DNA of 64,000 nt from Adineta steineri (lineage: Eukaryota; Rotifera; Eurotatoria; Adinetida; Adinetidae). Of the stretch, positions 52,157 to 62,224 are shown piece after piece. The stretch's first letter is position 1. Each line of letters opens with the position of its first letter. The translations under genes and the position numbers were made by a program. The stretch spans positions 47,419 to 111,418 of the forward strand of contig CAJNOI010000112.1 in assembly GCA_905250115.1 (NCBI GenBank), in the 5' to 3' direction. The notes under the pieces are model-generated. The model saw only the letters and a list, made by a program, of their open reading frames with translations, was not told the DNA's origin and did no database searches.

Positions 52157-55139
52157 ATGAATTATATCACCTCATTTATCAAACCACTAGTAGACACAAT
52201 GTCGACACCGAACTCTGAATCTGTGGTCAAAAATTGTCTACTCATCTGGATCGACGGTAACATTGATGAACAAGACAAAGACTGTCAAAATACACTTTTT
52301 AAATTGCGGAAAGTCTTTAAAACTGTGCAAACTTGTAAAGAAACAGCAGAATGCATCAAGTTGCTCAATGACACGACTAATGGGAAAATGGTAATTGTCT
52401 GTTCTGGTTCTTTAGGCAAGGATCTAATGCCACTGATTCATGATACGAAACAGTTAGTGGCCATCTACATTTTTTGTGGAAACAAAGTGTGGCATGAAGA
52501 ATGGGCAAAGAAATGGAGCAAGATTCAAGGTGTCTTCACCGAAATTGAGCCAATATGCGATTCGATGAAAGCGGTAAGGTATGAGTGTTGGTGTGGGTGA
52601 GGATTTAGAGAAGTCAGATACCCACACTCACTTCCTCAAGGTTTAGAAAATGATATTGAGAAAGGTTCTGTACAACGCCTATTTTCATTCACAAGGTTTA
52701 CCAATTATAAATGAATAGTTATCTATGCATTAGTCACTAGTAGGACTCTTATGAGTAATTATTAGTTTTCTCTTGAAGCATTATTAGTTAGAATCACTCG
52801 TTGTCACTGTTATACTCCTAATGAACACTATAGGTACGGATGTAGATTAGAATTACTTTTGCAACCCTATTTCTTAGAAGTATTTCAGAACTGAATGAAA
52901 GAATTGCAGAATACTTTGATAAGTTCGATTATTAGTAACCTTTTCAACGTTTATTTCAAGCTACCAATCGACAGCATATCAACAGAAGATAATGACAATT
53001 TAATAAAAACAATCGAACCAAAAAAAAGCGATACAACAAAATCTGATTCTTCAAATCTTGACTCATCAAAATATGCAGGCGAAACTGTAAATCCACCTGC
53101 AACGGTTATCATTGACAATCAAGGTATGTATTAAATGCCCAATATGTAGAAAACTGTGGAGTCGATTAGACGAAAAATGGAATAGGGTAGATGTGGATGT
53201 GTATAAGGATATTGATTGAATTTCTAACTGAGCCATCCTGACACTTTCACACCCTCGAGATAGTTTCATAACCACATATCGTTAACCACTTAGTGTCAGA
53301 ACATCAATGCGTCTGCCTCCTATTCAGAATATCTTGACACTCTCTGTTATTTTCTTCGCTTCTTCTTTATCTTTTTTCTCTATATCATCGTCTTACGGTT
53401 ATGTATAAAATTAAATGTTATTCTTGTCAAACGACGCACTATATGATTCAAAGTAATAAAATGCAAAATTTTCATATACGCTAGAGTCGGAAGGATTAGG
53501 TTAATGTGAGAACAGATCTTTCAATAATTGATGATCAACGAAGAAAAAACGATTAAAATCAAACAAATTCGATGATTTGAGAGCGGCTTAGTGGCTAGAA
53601 TCTGGAGATTTGTTCTCACCGAGTGTGTTCAAAGGGATCCAATACGCCTTCAAAATCTGTATTAGGTTGACACATTCATCGAATCCTTGTTAGAACTGAC
53701 AATGTTAACATCCTTTATATTAAGCGTGCTGGTAAATATTGGTGCAGAGTATCTCAAAGGTAATGCGACTTTCACGACTCTCGCACATGTTTCGACATAG
53801 CAAGCACTGTTAAAATAAAGCACACATTTCTTCCATAATCATACACGTCTCTTATTCTCATGAGTAGTTGCAACCATATTACTAACCAGATCTAAGCATC
53901 ACTGTGATCAATAAAGAGACGGTTCATTAGTTATCCTAGTTGTTTTTTATATCAATATCTGTTGTTCGTGATTTTCATTGAGTTTTACTCTTCATTTTTT
54001 AAAGTTTCGAACCACACTGAATAATCCAATGGCGATAGAGACAGTGAATAGTGTTAGCATAGTCATATTTGTTTCTATTTCGTCTTTTTTTATATCTGCT
54101 TCTCATCGTCAGTGCTATGTGGATAAAACGTGTGTCGTGTGTAATTGTTTCTTTCTCTATTTATTTCAGACAATCAACAAAGTTTATGTGAAGAAAGCCG
54201 TGCTCAAGAGCAAGAATATGGTGATGAAGCGAAGATTGACTATAAAGAACATGAAAATGAAACGAAATATGGCGTTACAGAGCATGAAAATGAACCGAAA
54301 GTTGACGAGACTGAACATGGAAATAAAGCGAAGGTTGACGATAAAGAAGATGAAAATGAAACGAAAGTAGGCGTTACAGAGCATGCCAATGAAGCGAAAA
54401 TTGAAGATACCGAACACGAAAATGAAGCAAAAGCTGACGATAAAGAACATGGAAATGAAGCGAAGGTGGACGATACAGAACATAAAAGTGAAGCGAAGAT
54501 TGACGATACCGAACATGGAATTGAAGCGAAAGTTGAAGGTGCAGAACATGGAATTGAAGCGAAAGTTGAAGGTGCAGAACATACTAATGAAGCGAAAGTT
54601 GAAGGTACAGAATGTGATAACGAAGCAGACGTACAAGAGGATCAATCAAGTAGTAAGTAAATCTGTCATGTTGAATACTTTCTTCAATGACTCCCTTCTA
54701 CAAATTAATCAAAAAATGAAGTGGTTCGTACTAAAGATGATTAGATAAAATATACTCCCAATCTTCATAGACTTATTTCGAGTTTAACATCGTCCTCTTT
54801 AAAAAAAATTTAAACTTCATCGTGTGTACTCTACATGATTTTCTAACTACTAAGCATTTTAATTTAGAACATCAAGAATTTGATGATCTCAATAACTGTA
54901 AGAAACTGCGTTGTGAAGGTCGTCCTTGTGCAAAATGTCATATGTGTCGTGATTGGCATTTCACCGGAGATCAAGACACATGGACATGGATCACCAATTG
55001 CAAGAATCGGACAGACGATGAATGGAAGCGTTTTATCGATGATGGTATTTACAAGAATTTTACGAAACGGGATGGTGCTACCTGCTATCTTCGTCTTGCT
55101 CTTCTTCGTGATAATTTGTGTGTTTGTGAACTACATTAA
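52157..55139 (+). CDS. Four-exon bdelloid-type protein with 11-residue repeats and Cys-rich C-terminus (about 461 aa)
   Basis: Exons 52157-52573, 52910-53123, 54170-54652, 54868-55139; every junction keeps frame. Start may be 52199 (MSTPNSESVVKNCLLIWIDG). Exon 1 encodes an alpha/beta domain (CLLIWIDGNI, KMVIVCSGSLGKDLMPLIHD, VAIYIFCGNKVWHEEWAKKW, GVFTEIEPICDSM) that I recall as the N-terminal module of many bdelloid TPR/ART proteins. Exon 2 is a Ser/Asp-rich linker. Exon 3 is an acidic array of about thirteen 11-residue units of type EHGNEAKVDDT. Exon 4 is Cys-rich (CEGRPCAKCHMCRDWHFTGD, then KRDGATCYLR and CVCELH), suggestive of metal binding. Introns 1 and 2 each contain a telomere-like hairpin. 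No ART or TPR part is present, so this is either a distinct architecture or a rearranged gene. Function unknown. Confidence 0.7.
52575..52641. repeat. Telomere-like hairpin 21 (in intron 1)
   Basis: GGTATGAGTGTTGGTGTGGG against ACCCACACTCACTTCCTCAAG. The left arm begins at the splice donor itself (GCG/GTAAGGTATGAG). Confidence 0.7.
53184..53262. repeat. Telomere-like hairpin 22 (in intron 2)
   Basis: TAGGGTAGATGTGGATGTG against GACACTTTCACACCCTCGAG; arms partly decayed. Confidence 0.55.
53580..53646 (+). ncRNA. tRNA-Glu-like relic or tRNA-derived SINE head
   Basis: GGCTTAGTGGCTAGAATCTG followed by TTCTCACCG and GTGTTCAAAGGGATCC resembles the D-arm (A box), CTC-anticodon loop and T-arm (B box) of eukaryotic tRNA-Glu, with several mismatches and no intact acceptor stem. 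It lies inside intron 2 of the four-exon gene. Probably a decayed tRNA or SINE, not a functional tRNA. Confidence 0.35.
54202..54640 (+). repeat. Coding minisatellite, 33-bp unit, about 13 copies
   Basis: Unit core GAACATGNNAATGAAGCGAA; each unit encodes 11 residues of the EHxNEAKVDDT type. Two adjacent units near 54507-54572 (EHGIEAKVEGA) are almost identical, pointing to recent unit gain. All indels are multiples of 33 bp, so the frame is kept. Confidence 0.85.
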
Positions 55140-55762
55140 GACCACGTTGACTACGATGGCGCTACGTTTTTTTTAAATCTTACTAATTTTATTGCGAAAT
55201 AAAAGATAATCAGCCAAAAAAAAACGTAACAGGTGGTCGAGAGGCATGCGAGCAGCCGCGAAGCTACTGCTGGGTGTGAGTGTGTGGATGCGCGTCTATT
55301 ATTATAACATGTAGTTAAATTTTCTTGTAATTAAAAGACATGAGGTCCTCAAAGAACTGTCTTTTTACAAAAATTTCAGATTTGATTTTAAATTGGAAAA
55401 ATCTCGAATGAAGTTCAACTGACTCTCTTATAAGATAAATAGATCCCTTCTTCTTCTTAATGTCATCCTTGAATTTCTTTCGAAACTACACACAACACTG
55501 AATGACTATGGTAGAAAGATACATCATTGTTTTACGTTTGTGAAAAAGTTGACCTATTCAATTTGGCATCCGCATAAAACGTTCCAACAGACCTAATTAA
55601 CAAATAAATCGCCTGAAAGAAGATAACTTAACTTGAAATAGACCAATCACGTTGCTAAATTTTCATTCTGTTTGAGGTCAGAGTATGAGATGCAAATAAT
55701 GAACAAATATGTATGTATATAGAGATTTATCTTACTCAAAAACATCATAGTCATAGTAAAAT
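55140..55762. other. Intergenic region
   Basis: Poly(A) signal near 55199; a half telomere-like element at 55270-55304; nothing else recognised. Confidence 0.5.
55270..55304. repeat. Half telomere-like element 23
   Basis: CTGGGTGTGAGTGTGTGGAT plus the loop GCGCGTCTATTAT, but no right arm. The loop matches hairpin 14. Confidence 0.55.
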
Positions 55763-57801
55763 ATGAACCGATCAAATGTTCATCTTCTGGATTTACCTGA
55801 TGAAATATTACTTATTATTTTGAAGTACTTGAGCAATATGGATGTACTTTATTCTTTATTGTACATCAATGCTGGACGACTTAACATTCTTGCACAAGAA
55901 ATCACTTCTACAGACATTCTGAAATTTGTCTCCATTGATAATATTTCTATAATCGATTGATTCTGCATCGACATATTACCAAGAGTTCATCATAATGTGA
56001 AATGTTTTGCTTTTGATGCAGTTTTTATGGACCGTATTCTTCTTGCCACTGACTATTCGAATTTAACTAAACTTACAATTTCTCATTTTCAAATTATTTT
56101 ACAAGTAAGTATTTGATATGAATTTGATTAGTTAAGAAAAGACTATAGTATGTTTCACTACATTGCTTTTCTCCTTTAGATCAATCATCACTTCGATCTA
56201 TTTTGCAAGAACGAATTACAAATCCTATTCTTATCAATAATGATAAATATAAAGTGGAAGGTTTACCGAAAATGTATATGTTCACACTTTGACTTTTTTT
56301 AAAAATTTAAAAAAATTAAGTATCATGGAACCATTTGCTGTTTCATATCCAATTTTATCACTTTGTTATTTGCCATCGACTAGTTTTTCATCTCCAATTC
56401 TTACTCATTTAAATATCAATGTCGAAACTTTTGATGATTGTTTTTACTTGATGGTCGACTTAGAAAATTGTCAACAGTGTGTGTTGATGTCTATCATGTC
56501 GACACATTTGAAGAAATTGTTCACAATATGATAAGTTTTTACAAATAATTTCGTTTATACCATCAAGATTATTACTATTTCAATGCAGTTAACGATTGAT
56601 ATCAAAAAATTCAGATAAGAGATCGACTGGCTAAGTTTCATTTTGAAAACTAGATTACTCTGTTTCATGGTTGATTACATATAATCATATGGGAATGATC
56701 ATCAGCATAGAATGGAACGAAATTTTTTTAAATAATTGAGATATGATTGGAAGTTTGTTTGAAACTTTAATTGTTCTTTTAACACTCGTTTGTTGTGCTG
56801 TAAAATGAGAAAATCAAACTAATAGATTTGTCATTCACACAAAGAATATAGATCATATACCATGTGTAAAATAATGATGTCTATGACTTGATCTTATAGA
56901 TTATCAAAAAAATATTTCTTTCTTTTTGTAGGATAAATTATTGAATCTGAAATGTTTCTCATTAAAATTGTTCTATCCATTTCAACAATACGACAAAGTT
57001 GTATTATTTCTTCGTCGTATGTCAAATCTGGAAAAATTAACTCTAAATATTTCTATAGAAGGTCGAAATAGTATCATTGATGGTACTTATGTTCAACATG
57101 ATATTTTGGACCATATGCCACAACTTCGTTCATTCACTTTCTATATTTGTACTTATGTCGATGCGGATGCTTTACCCTACAAGTTATCTAGTGAAGATAT
57201 TCAACAAATATTGGAATACAAAATGTCACTAGTATGATCAATGGTTGTGCTGATGTTGTCAATTATGTTTATGGTATTAGAGTTGCCTGCTCAACTTTCT
57301 CACTTCCTTTTGAATTTGATTATCGTCGAGATATTGGCAATAACTTACCAAATATTGTGTTCAGTTATGTTACCTATTTACTTGTACAAGATATTATGCC
57401 ATTCGAACATGAATTCTTCATGCGAATTGCCCGATCGTTTCCGTTATTGAAGCATTTATATATTTGGAATAGTAAATCACAAAAACTGAATGATCGTATG
57501 ACATTTTCATCTGACAATTGTCAATTACATTCAATTATTGAATACCCCCCATCTGACTATACTTGATGTTAACTTTGCACATATAGATTATGTTGAACAA
57601 TTTCTAAATGAAACAAAGACATTTGTACCTTGTCTGACGGAATTTCGAGTGTCAAGTGTTAATGAATTAAAAGCTATAACAAAAGACTTTACAAGAAAAG
57701 AAACACGACGCAATTGTGCTAAAGTGAAAAAAATATTTACGATAGATCCATTGGTACATTCGAAAGGTTTATGTCTTTATTTTCTTTCGTTATGTAAGTA
57801 G
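55763..57801 (+). pseudogene. F-box/leucine-rich-repeat-type gene, decayed
   Basis: Begins MNRSNVHLLDLPDEILLIIL, a standard F-box start (LPDEILLIIL), followed by the bdelloid F-box protein pattern (CFAFDAVFMDRILLATDYSN, FFKNLKKLSIMEPF, MPQLRSFTFYICTYVDAD, MPFEHEFFMRIARSFPLLKH, HLTILDVNFAHIDYVEQFLN, RNCAKVKKIFTID). F-box proteins are SCF ubiquitin-ligase adaptors. As read, the gene is broken: an in-frame TGA at about 55960 where family members have an Arg (CGA), frame changes between 56270 and 56290, after 57230 and near 57540-57550, and an unmatched stretch around 56530-56930. Introns at about 56104-56180 still look normal. Decay of a redundant copy is likely; sequencing indels in homopolymers (CCCCCC near 57545, T7 near 56293) could explain some breaks. 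Confidence 0.75.
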
Positions 57802-58066
57802 ATGTATTCTTGTTTTGATTTATTCAATAAACTGAAAAACATGATAAATGTCGTATTTATAGTCTAATAATATTTGTCAAATATAAAGAAATATCAACTA
57901 GTAATGATCGTTTCTCATTTTATAAAAAAAATCATACAACATTATCTGATGCTGCAGAGTATATGTACAATGGGTGTGAGTATGGATGCTGTATTCACCT
58001 GGTATCCACACTCACACTCTTACTGCTGCTTTAGAATAATATCCATATATTCATGAACATCCACAA
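57802..58066. other. Spacer between F-box relic and peptidase fragment
   Basis: AT-rich, with a telomere-like hairpin at 57971-58022, which ends about 45 nt before the peptidase fragment. Confidence 0.5.
57971..58022. repeat. Telomere-like hairpin 24
   Basis: TGGGTGTGAGTATGGATG against GGTATCCACACTCACACTCT; short 15-nt loop. Confidence 0.7.
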
Positions 58067-58405
58067 ATGAATCATCGTTTTCGAGCTCATGTAAATCATG
58101 AGAGAACATTTGATTTACGAGAAATGGCTTATGCTACTAAAGAATTATGGTCTACTGAACATGATTCAGGTGGATTTACTCAATATAAAAATCCTGAAGC
58201 TTATGAAAAATTTGATCTAATTAATCATGTTGCTAACTGTTCACAACAAATGCTTGTTATTCAAGGTGAACGAGATTATTGTGTTCCAGATACACAAAGT
58301 ATTCGTGCATTTACAGCTTTACAACGTCGAGGAAATCCAAGTCGAATGCTTTATTTTCGAAATGAAAATCATTGGATATTAAATCCATTTAATGCACTTG
58401 TTTAG
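58067..58405 (+). pseudogene. S9 serine peptidase (dipeptidyl-peptidase 5-like) C-terminal fragment
   Basis: A 112-aa frame that matches only the C-terminal part of prolyl-oligopeptidase-like alpha/beta hydrolases: MLVIQGERDYCVPDTQSIRA (catalytic Asp region), AFTALQRRGNPSRMLYF, and NENHWILNP (catalytic His). The nucleophile motif GxSxGG and the whole propeller are absent upstream, and the last ~20 residues of the family after the His (NSLQWYHEV-like) are replaced by FNALV and a stop. It cannot be an active enzyme by itself. Codon use is clean, so the loss is fairly recent. The DPP5-like assignment rests on GERDY and ENHW patterns. Confidence 0.75.
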
Positions 58406-59667
58406 TATCAAGAAATATTCAATTGAATGGAACAATAAACAAAATAGATAAAATATATCAATTTTTTTGTATTTTAAACAAATAAATAAGTTGAAATTTA
58501 CAAATCAAAGATAACTCACAAATGAATGCCTTCATTAAGCAAATCTTGAAGTCAAATTACAGATAATTTTCGAAATAAAAATTTTATTCAAATGTAAAAA
58601 AAAGAAACGTTTCACTTTCTATATACAACGATATAATAAATCTCAATGAAACTTCGAGTCGATGAGAAAGTTTCTAGGCTAGTATGCTTTTAATAACTAG
58701 CTTTTATCAAGCCACAGTCGAATAATTAATAATACTTTCGTTTTCTAACTCGATATACTAAACTATGATTAAGTATAGCAATAATTAAAAAGTGAAAGAA
58801 CGACAATGTGATGCAAATCTGTCGAAAGAAAATTAAATAGTAACACTATATGAAAGTTCAAAACAACTATTTTAATGGTAATTGTAACAGAATCTAACAT
58901 ATGATTAACATTGACGTCAGTGGTATATTGATACTCGTAACTAATACTTTGTTTGTCTGCTGTAATTAGTTTTCTTTCAATTTCAATCATAAAATTTGAA
59001 ATTAAAACAAATAAACAGATTGATACAGAATATATCTGATTATGATAAAGTTAAAGATTTAATTGAATTAATCTAGTAATCACTGTTTTCCTCATAAAAT
59101 GCTTTATAGATTAAATTATTGATTATTGATAAGTGTTGGAAACTATATGACAAATAAACATCGAACGTTTTACTTCAATAAAAAGGAGAAATGGATTGAA
59201 CGAATTGTATCTTGCTCCATTTAAGCCTAACTATAAGAGAGAAAAATACATTTATATTTATAATAGAGAGGAAGTAATCGTATGGTTTCATATATCAAGA
59301 AAAACAAAAGCGAAAGGAGAATTCAAGATATGTTCATGATAATATTCAAAAAAAGAATGTTTTCTTATATTTGAGAAGGCAATATTTGATTTTGAAATAA
59401 GTTTTTTCGATCACTTGCCGATTATATACACAGGGTAATATAAGCTCGAAATATTATATCTTTAAAAAAGTACCGAGAAAACGACCAATCAGTATTAGTT
59501 TAAGTAGAATAGATCGATGAGAAAAATAAAACAAAGTTTCTTAATATGACTTCATTTTATTATTTTCTAGGAAGTATAGTAAGTAATTATAAGATTTTGA
59601 AAAACTTATGTTTTATTCAAATTATTATTATATAGATATTGAAAAGGCATTAAACAAAAAACAGAAG
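58406..59667. other. Intergenic region
   Basis: Very AT-rich; a 73-codon minus-strand frame at 58769-58990 has no recognisable features. Nothing supported. Confidence 0.5.
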
Positions 59668-62097
59668 ATGTTATCAAAGAATTTTTTTATACAAATAATG
59701 ATTCTATTTATTATTAATGAAATAAGAGGTCAAGGTAACAAAAAAACGACTTCTTCTTATCAAAGTGAGTCAAATCAATCGAAATACTAGAATTACCAAG
59801 TTTAGTTAGTGCTCAAACATATTTCAATTCTATTTGCTTATATAGAATACGAAAAAATTTATTATAGATATGAGAGAAAATATCATTATCTTGTTAATTA
59901 TCTTTTCCAGGACAAATTTTAAATTCACAAGTTTCTAAATATATATGCATGCAGCACCAGGATAGCAGTCTTCGCAAAAACAATTTGAGCGAAATTTATT
60001 AAGCTCATTGGGAGAAAGCCGAGCCGCAAGATATGCTCCATTTGGGTACATAGGATAACACTGCTTAGAAATAGCAATAATACTTTTTCATGACATATCT
60101 CTTATTTGATAATATGATTATGTTCCCCATGTCCGAATATACTTTTGGTAAAGTTTCAGGCCTTTATCACATTCTAGTGAAGAGACATTTCAAAAATACT
60201 GCTAGTCGTTAACCACCTAAAAAACTCAGAATTTGAAGAAATCGCATTTTTGGTGTTTTCAGTCAGTAATTAGTATCTCAGTCAAATTTTAAGCTTTAGG
60301 GCTAAAAATTTGAATTTATATCTGAAACAAATTCTGTACAAGATGGGTGAGCTCTCATCTTGATCTGTGATCATCATTGAGCACCTATATTGGGAAATCG
60401 GTTGTTTTTCTCGTGCAGTGGCTTATAAAAGGTTTTCTATAGCTCATATATAATTAAATACGAAAAGGAGTGTGATTTTCTTATGATTAATTTTAGTTAT
60501 CACTCGAAAATAACTATAGAATTTTTGCTTAGAGTTCAATTGGCTAGTGAAAAGTATGTACATTGGGTTCGAAAACAGGCATACACATCCAGTACAATGA
60601 ATCAATTTTCTGTTCATCAGAAATCTTCTAATAGTTTACATGGTTTGGTATTGTAAACTATAAAAGAAAACCATATCGATATAATTAAAAACTAGAAGAG
60701 AATGCTCATTGAGCATGAAATCATCGATTGATAGAAATTTTGTGTGAAACTATTTTCATTTTTTATACTGTCGATATTAGTGAAAAATGTCTTCTTTGGA
60801 TAGTACTGAGATCTACAGCAAATAAATACGCCATTTTGTAGTATATTAATAGCACCATTAAATAAGATATTTTTGAATTTCTTTACATGTCATCCTTTAT
60901 AGTAAAGATACATCGTATTCAATAAGAATCTTGTTGTGTGCTGTTCGTCTTTGATACAACACTGAATGGATGGTAATGAATATTCATCACTTCTCAATTG
61001 TTAAAACTTGCTGTGATTTTCGAGCAGTCATCCTATTCCGCAATGTTGAACATTTCAGGAACCAGTTCCGCTCCGGAATCGATTCCGTTCAATTCCGGGA
61101 ACTCGATCGACACATAATATCCGATACCCACTCAAAAATTGATCGAGTTCCGTCCAATTCCGGAATTGGTGGGAATTCCGTCCAATTCCGGAATCGGTAG
61201 GAATTCCGTATAATTCCGAAATTGGTAGGAATTCCGTATAATTCCGGAATCGGTAGGAATTCCATGTAATTCCGTAATTAAAAGTAGTTCACGCAATTNN
61301 NNNNNNNNCGGAATTGGATCGTATTCAAACGGGATAACTTATCAGCACAACACAATAAATGTGGGTGAGGTGGATAGTGTGATTCCGGTACGGAATTCCG
61401 GAATTGGAACCAATTCCCGCAATTCCGGAATCGGTAGGAATTCCGTGCAATTCCGGAATCGGTGGGAATTCCGTACAATTCCGGAATCGGTCGAACTCGA
61501 TCAATCTTGACTGGGTGTCTTATGTTGTGTGTCGATCGAGTTCCCGGAATTGGACGGAATCGATTCCGGTGCGGAACTGATTCCTCCAATGTTCAACATC
61601 GCGGAATAGGATGCATTCTCTGATTTTCATAATTATCGAATATTTATAGTAGTTTGTTTGTCATCTCGTCATAAGTTTGATAGTTTTCTAGAAATTTACT
61701 TCTACATCCTAAACTTTCGCAGCTTCTCGCTAGTTGTTTCTTCTATATTGCTCAAAGGTAAATGTTCGTGAAAATTCCTTTTGAATGCTGGTAATTTTCA
61801 TAATTTAAGATGTTTTTGCTCTCTTCTAAGTCGATGAAATCTTCTTTCCAATCCGAAATATTTCGATAATATCAGTTCCTAGAGCCTTATCAGTGCTAAA
61901 TAGATTAATAATTTACATTTATTATGCTAACTAATTTTACTTTCATTTAGTACTACCGGAAATATTGGCCGGCAATCCATATGAAGCCAAGGACGGACCA
62001 CCATTTAATGATTCAGAAACCTTTGATAGCTCGAAGATATATACTCCAAAAACAATCTCCATGACCAAAGGAACCTATTATGGAAAATATGCAATGG
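59668..62097 (+). CDS. Secreted protein, first two exons (3' end beyond window)
   Basis: Exon 1, 59668-59764: MLSKNFFIQIMILFIINEIR then GQGNKKTTSSYQ, a signal peptide with cleavage near GQ. Donor GTGAGT at 59765; exon 2, 61951-62097, from TTTAG acceptor to GTAAGT donor, joins in phase and gives ILPEILAGNPYEAKDGPPFN, DSETFDSSKIYTPKTISMTK and GTYYGKYAMG. The GPPFND...ISMTKGTYYGKY pattern faintly resembles the start of a jacalin-type lectin domain (G-x-x-F-D/N-D, then a beta strand and a glycan-binding loop), which I hold at low confidence. Intron 1 is about 2.2 kb and intron 2 runs past the window end; both hold mobile-element-like repeats. Additional small exons inside intron 1 cannot be excluded. 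Confidence 0.55.
60060..60440. other. Unique stretch in intron 1, possible transposon remnant
   Basis: Wording such as CTTTTGGTAAAGTTTCAGGC and GAATTTGAAGAAATCGCATT reads like subterminal sequence of a DNA transposon, similar in style to 41320-41480, but no ends or coding part were found. Confidence 0.25.
61029..61613. mobile_element. Fold-back element with GGAATTCC repeats (contains 10-N gap)
   Basis: Terminal arms start CATCCTATTCCGC and are inverted at the right end; about 80 nt of arm (TGTTGAACATT, CGGAATCGATTCCG, GGGAACTCGATCGACAC) are almost the same on both sides. Inside each arm is an irregular tandem array of a ~22-bp unit built from GGAATTCCGT and AATTCCGGAATCGGT. A central spacer of about 85 nt lies at 61309-61395. 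No coding capacity; open frames across it come from the repeats. Confidence 0.8.
61299..61308. other. Assembly gap (10 N)
   Basis: Ten N inside the fold-back element, as expected where an inverted repeat defeats assembly. Confidence 0.98.
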
Positions 62098-62224
62098 GTA
62101 AGTAACAATGTCTTTAAACTGTCTATAATCGCAATCTGAAGTTGCGTAAAAATACGTTTAGTTCCAAATTATAACTTTTTGAGGCCGAGATTTTTCGTAG
62201 CTTCTCAAAAGAGATAGTTTTTAA

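Noticed and set aside
54184-54748. Alternative frames rich in Met-Lys or Phe over the 33-bp minisatellite
   Set aside because: By-products of a 33-bp periodic sequence; only the EHxNEAKVDDT frame joins the neighbouring exons in phase.
55215-55275. tRNA-like GGTGGTCGAGAGGCATGCGA
   Set aside because: No consistent cloverleaf; the segment runs into the half telomere-like element.
60970-61589. Proteins with SNSG/RNSVQFRN repeats
   Set aside because: Translation of the GGAATTCC fold-back element, which is non-coding and contains an N gap.
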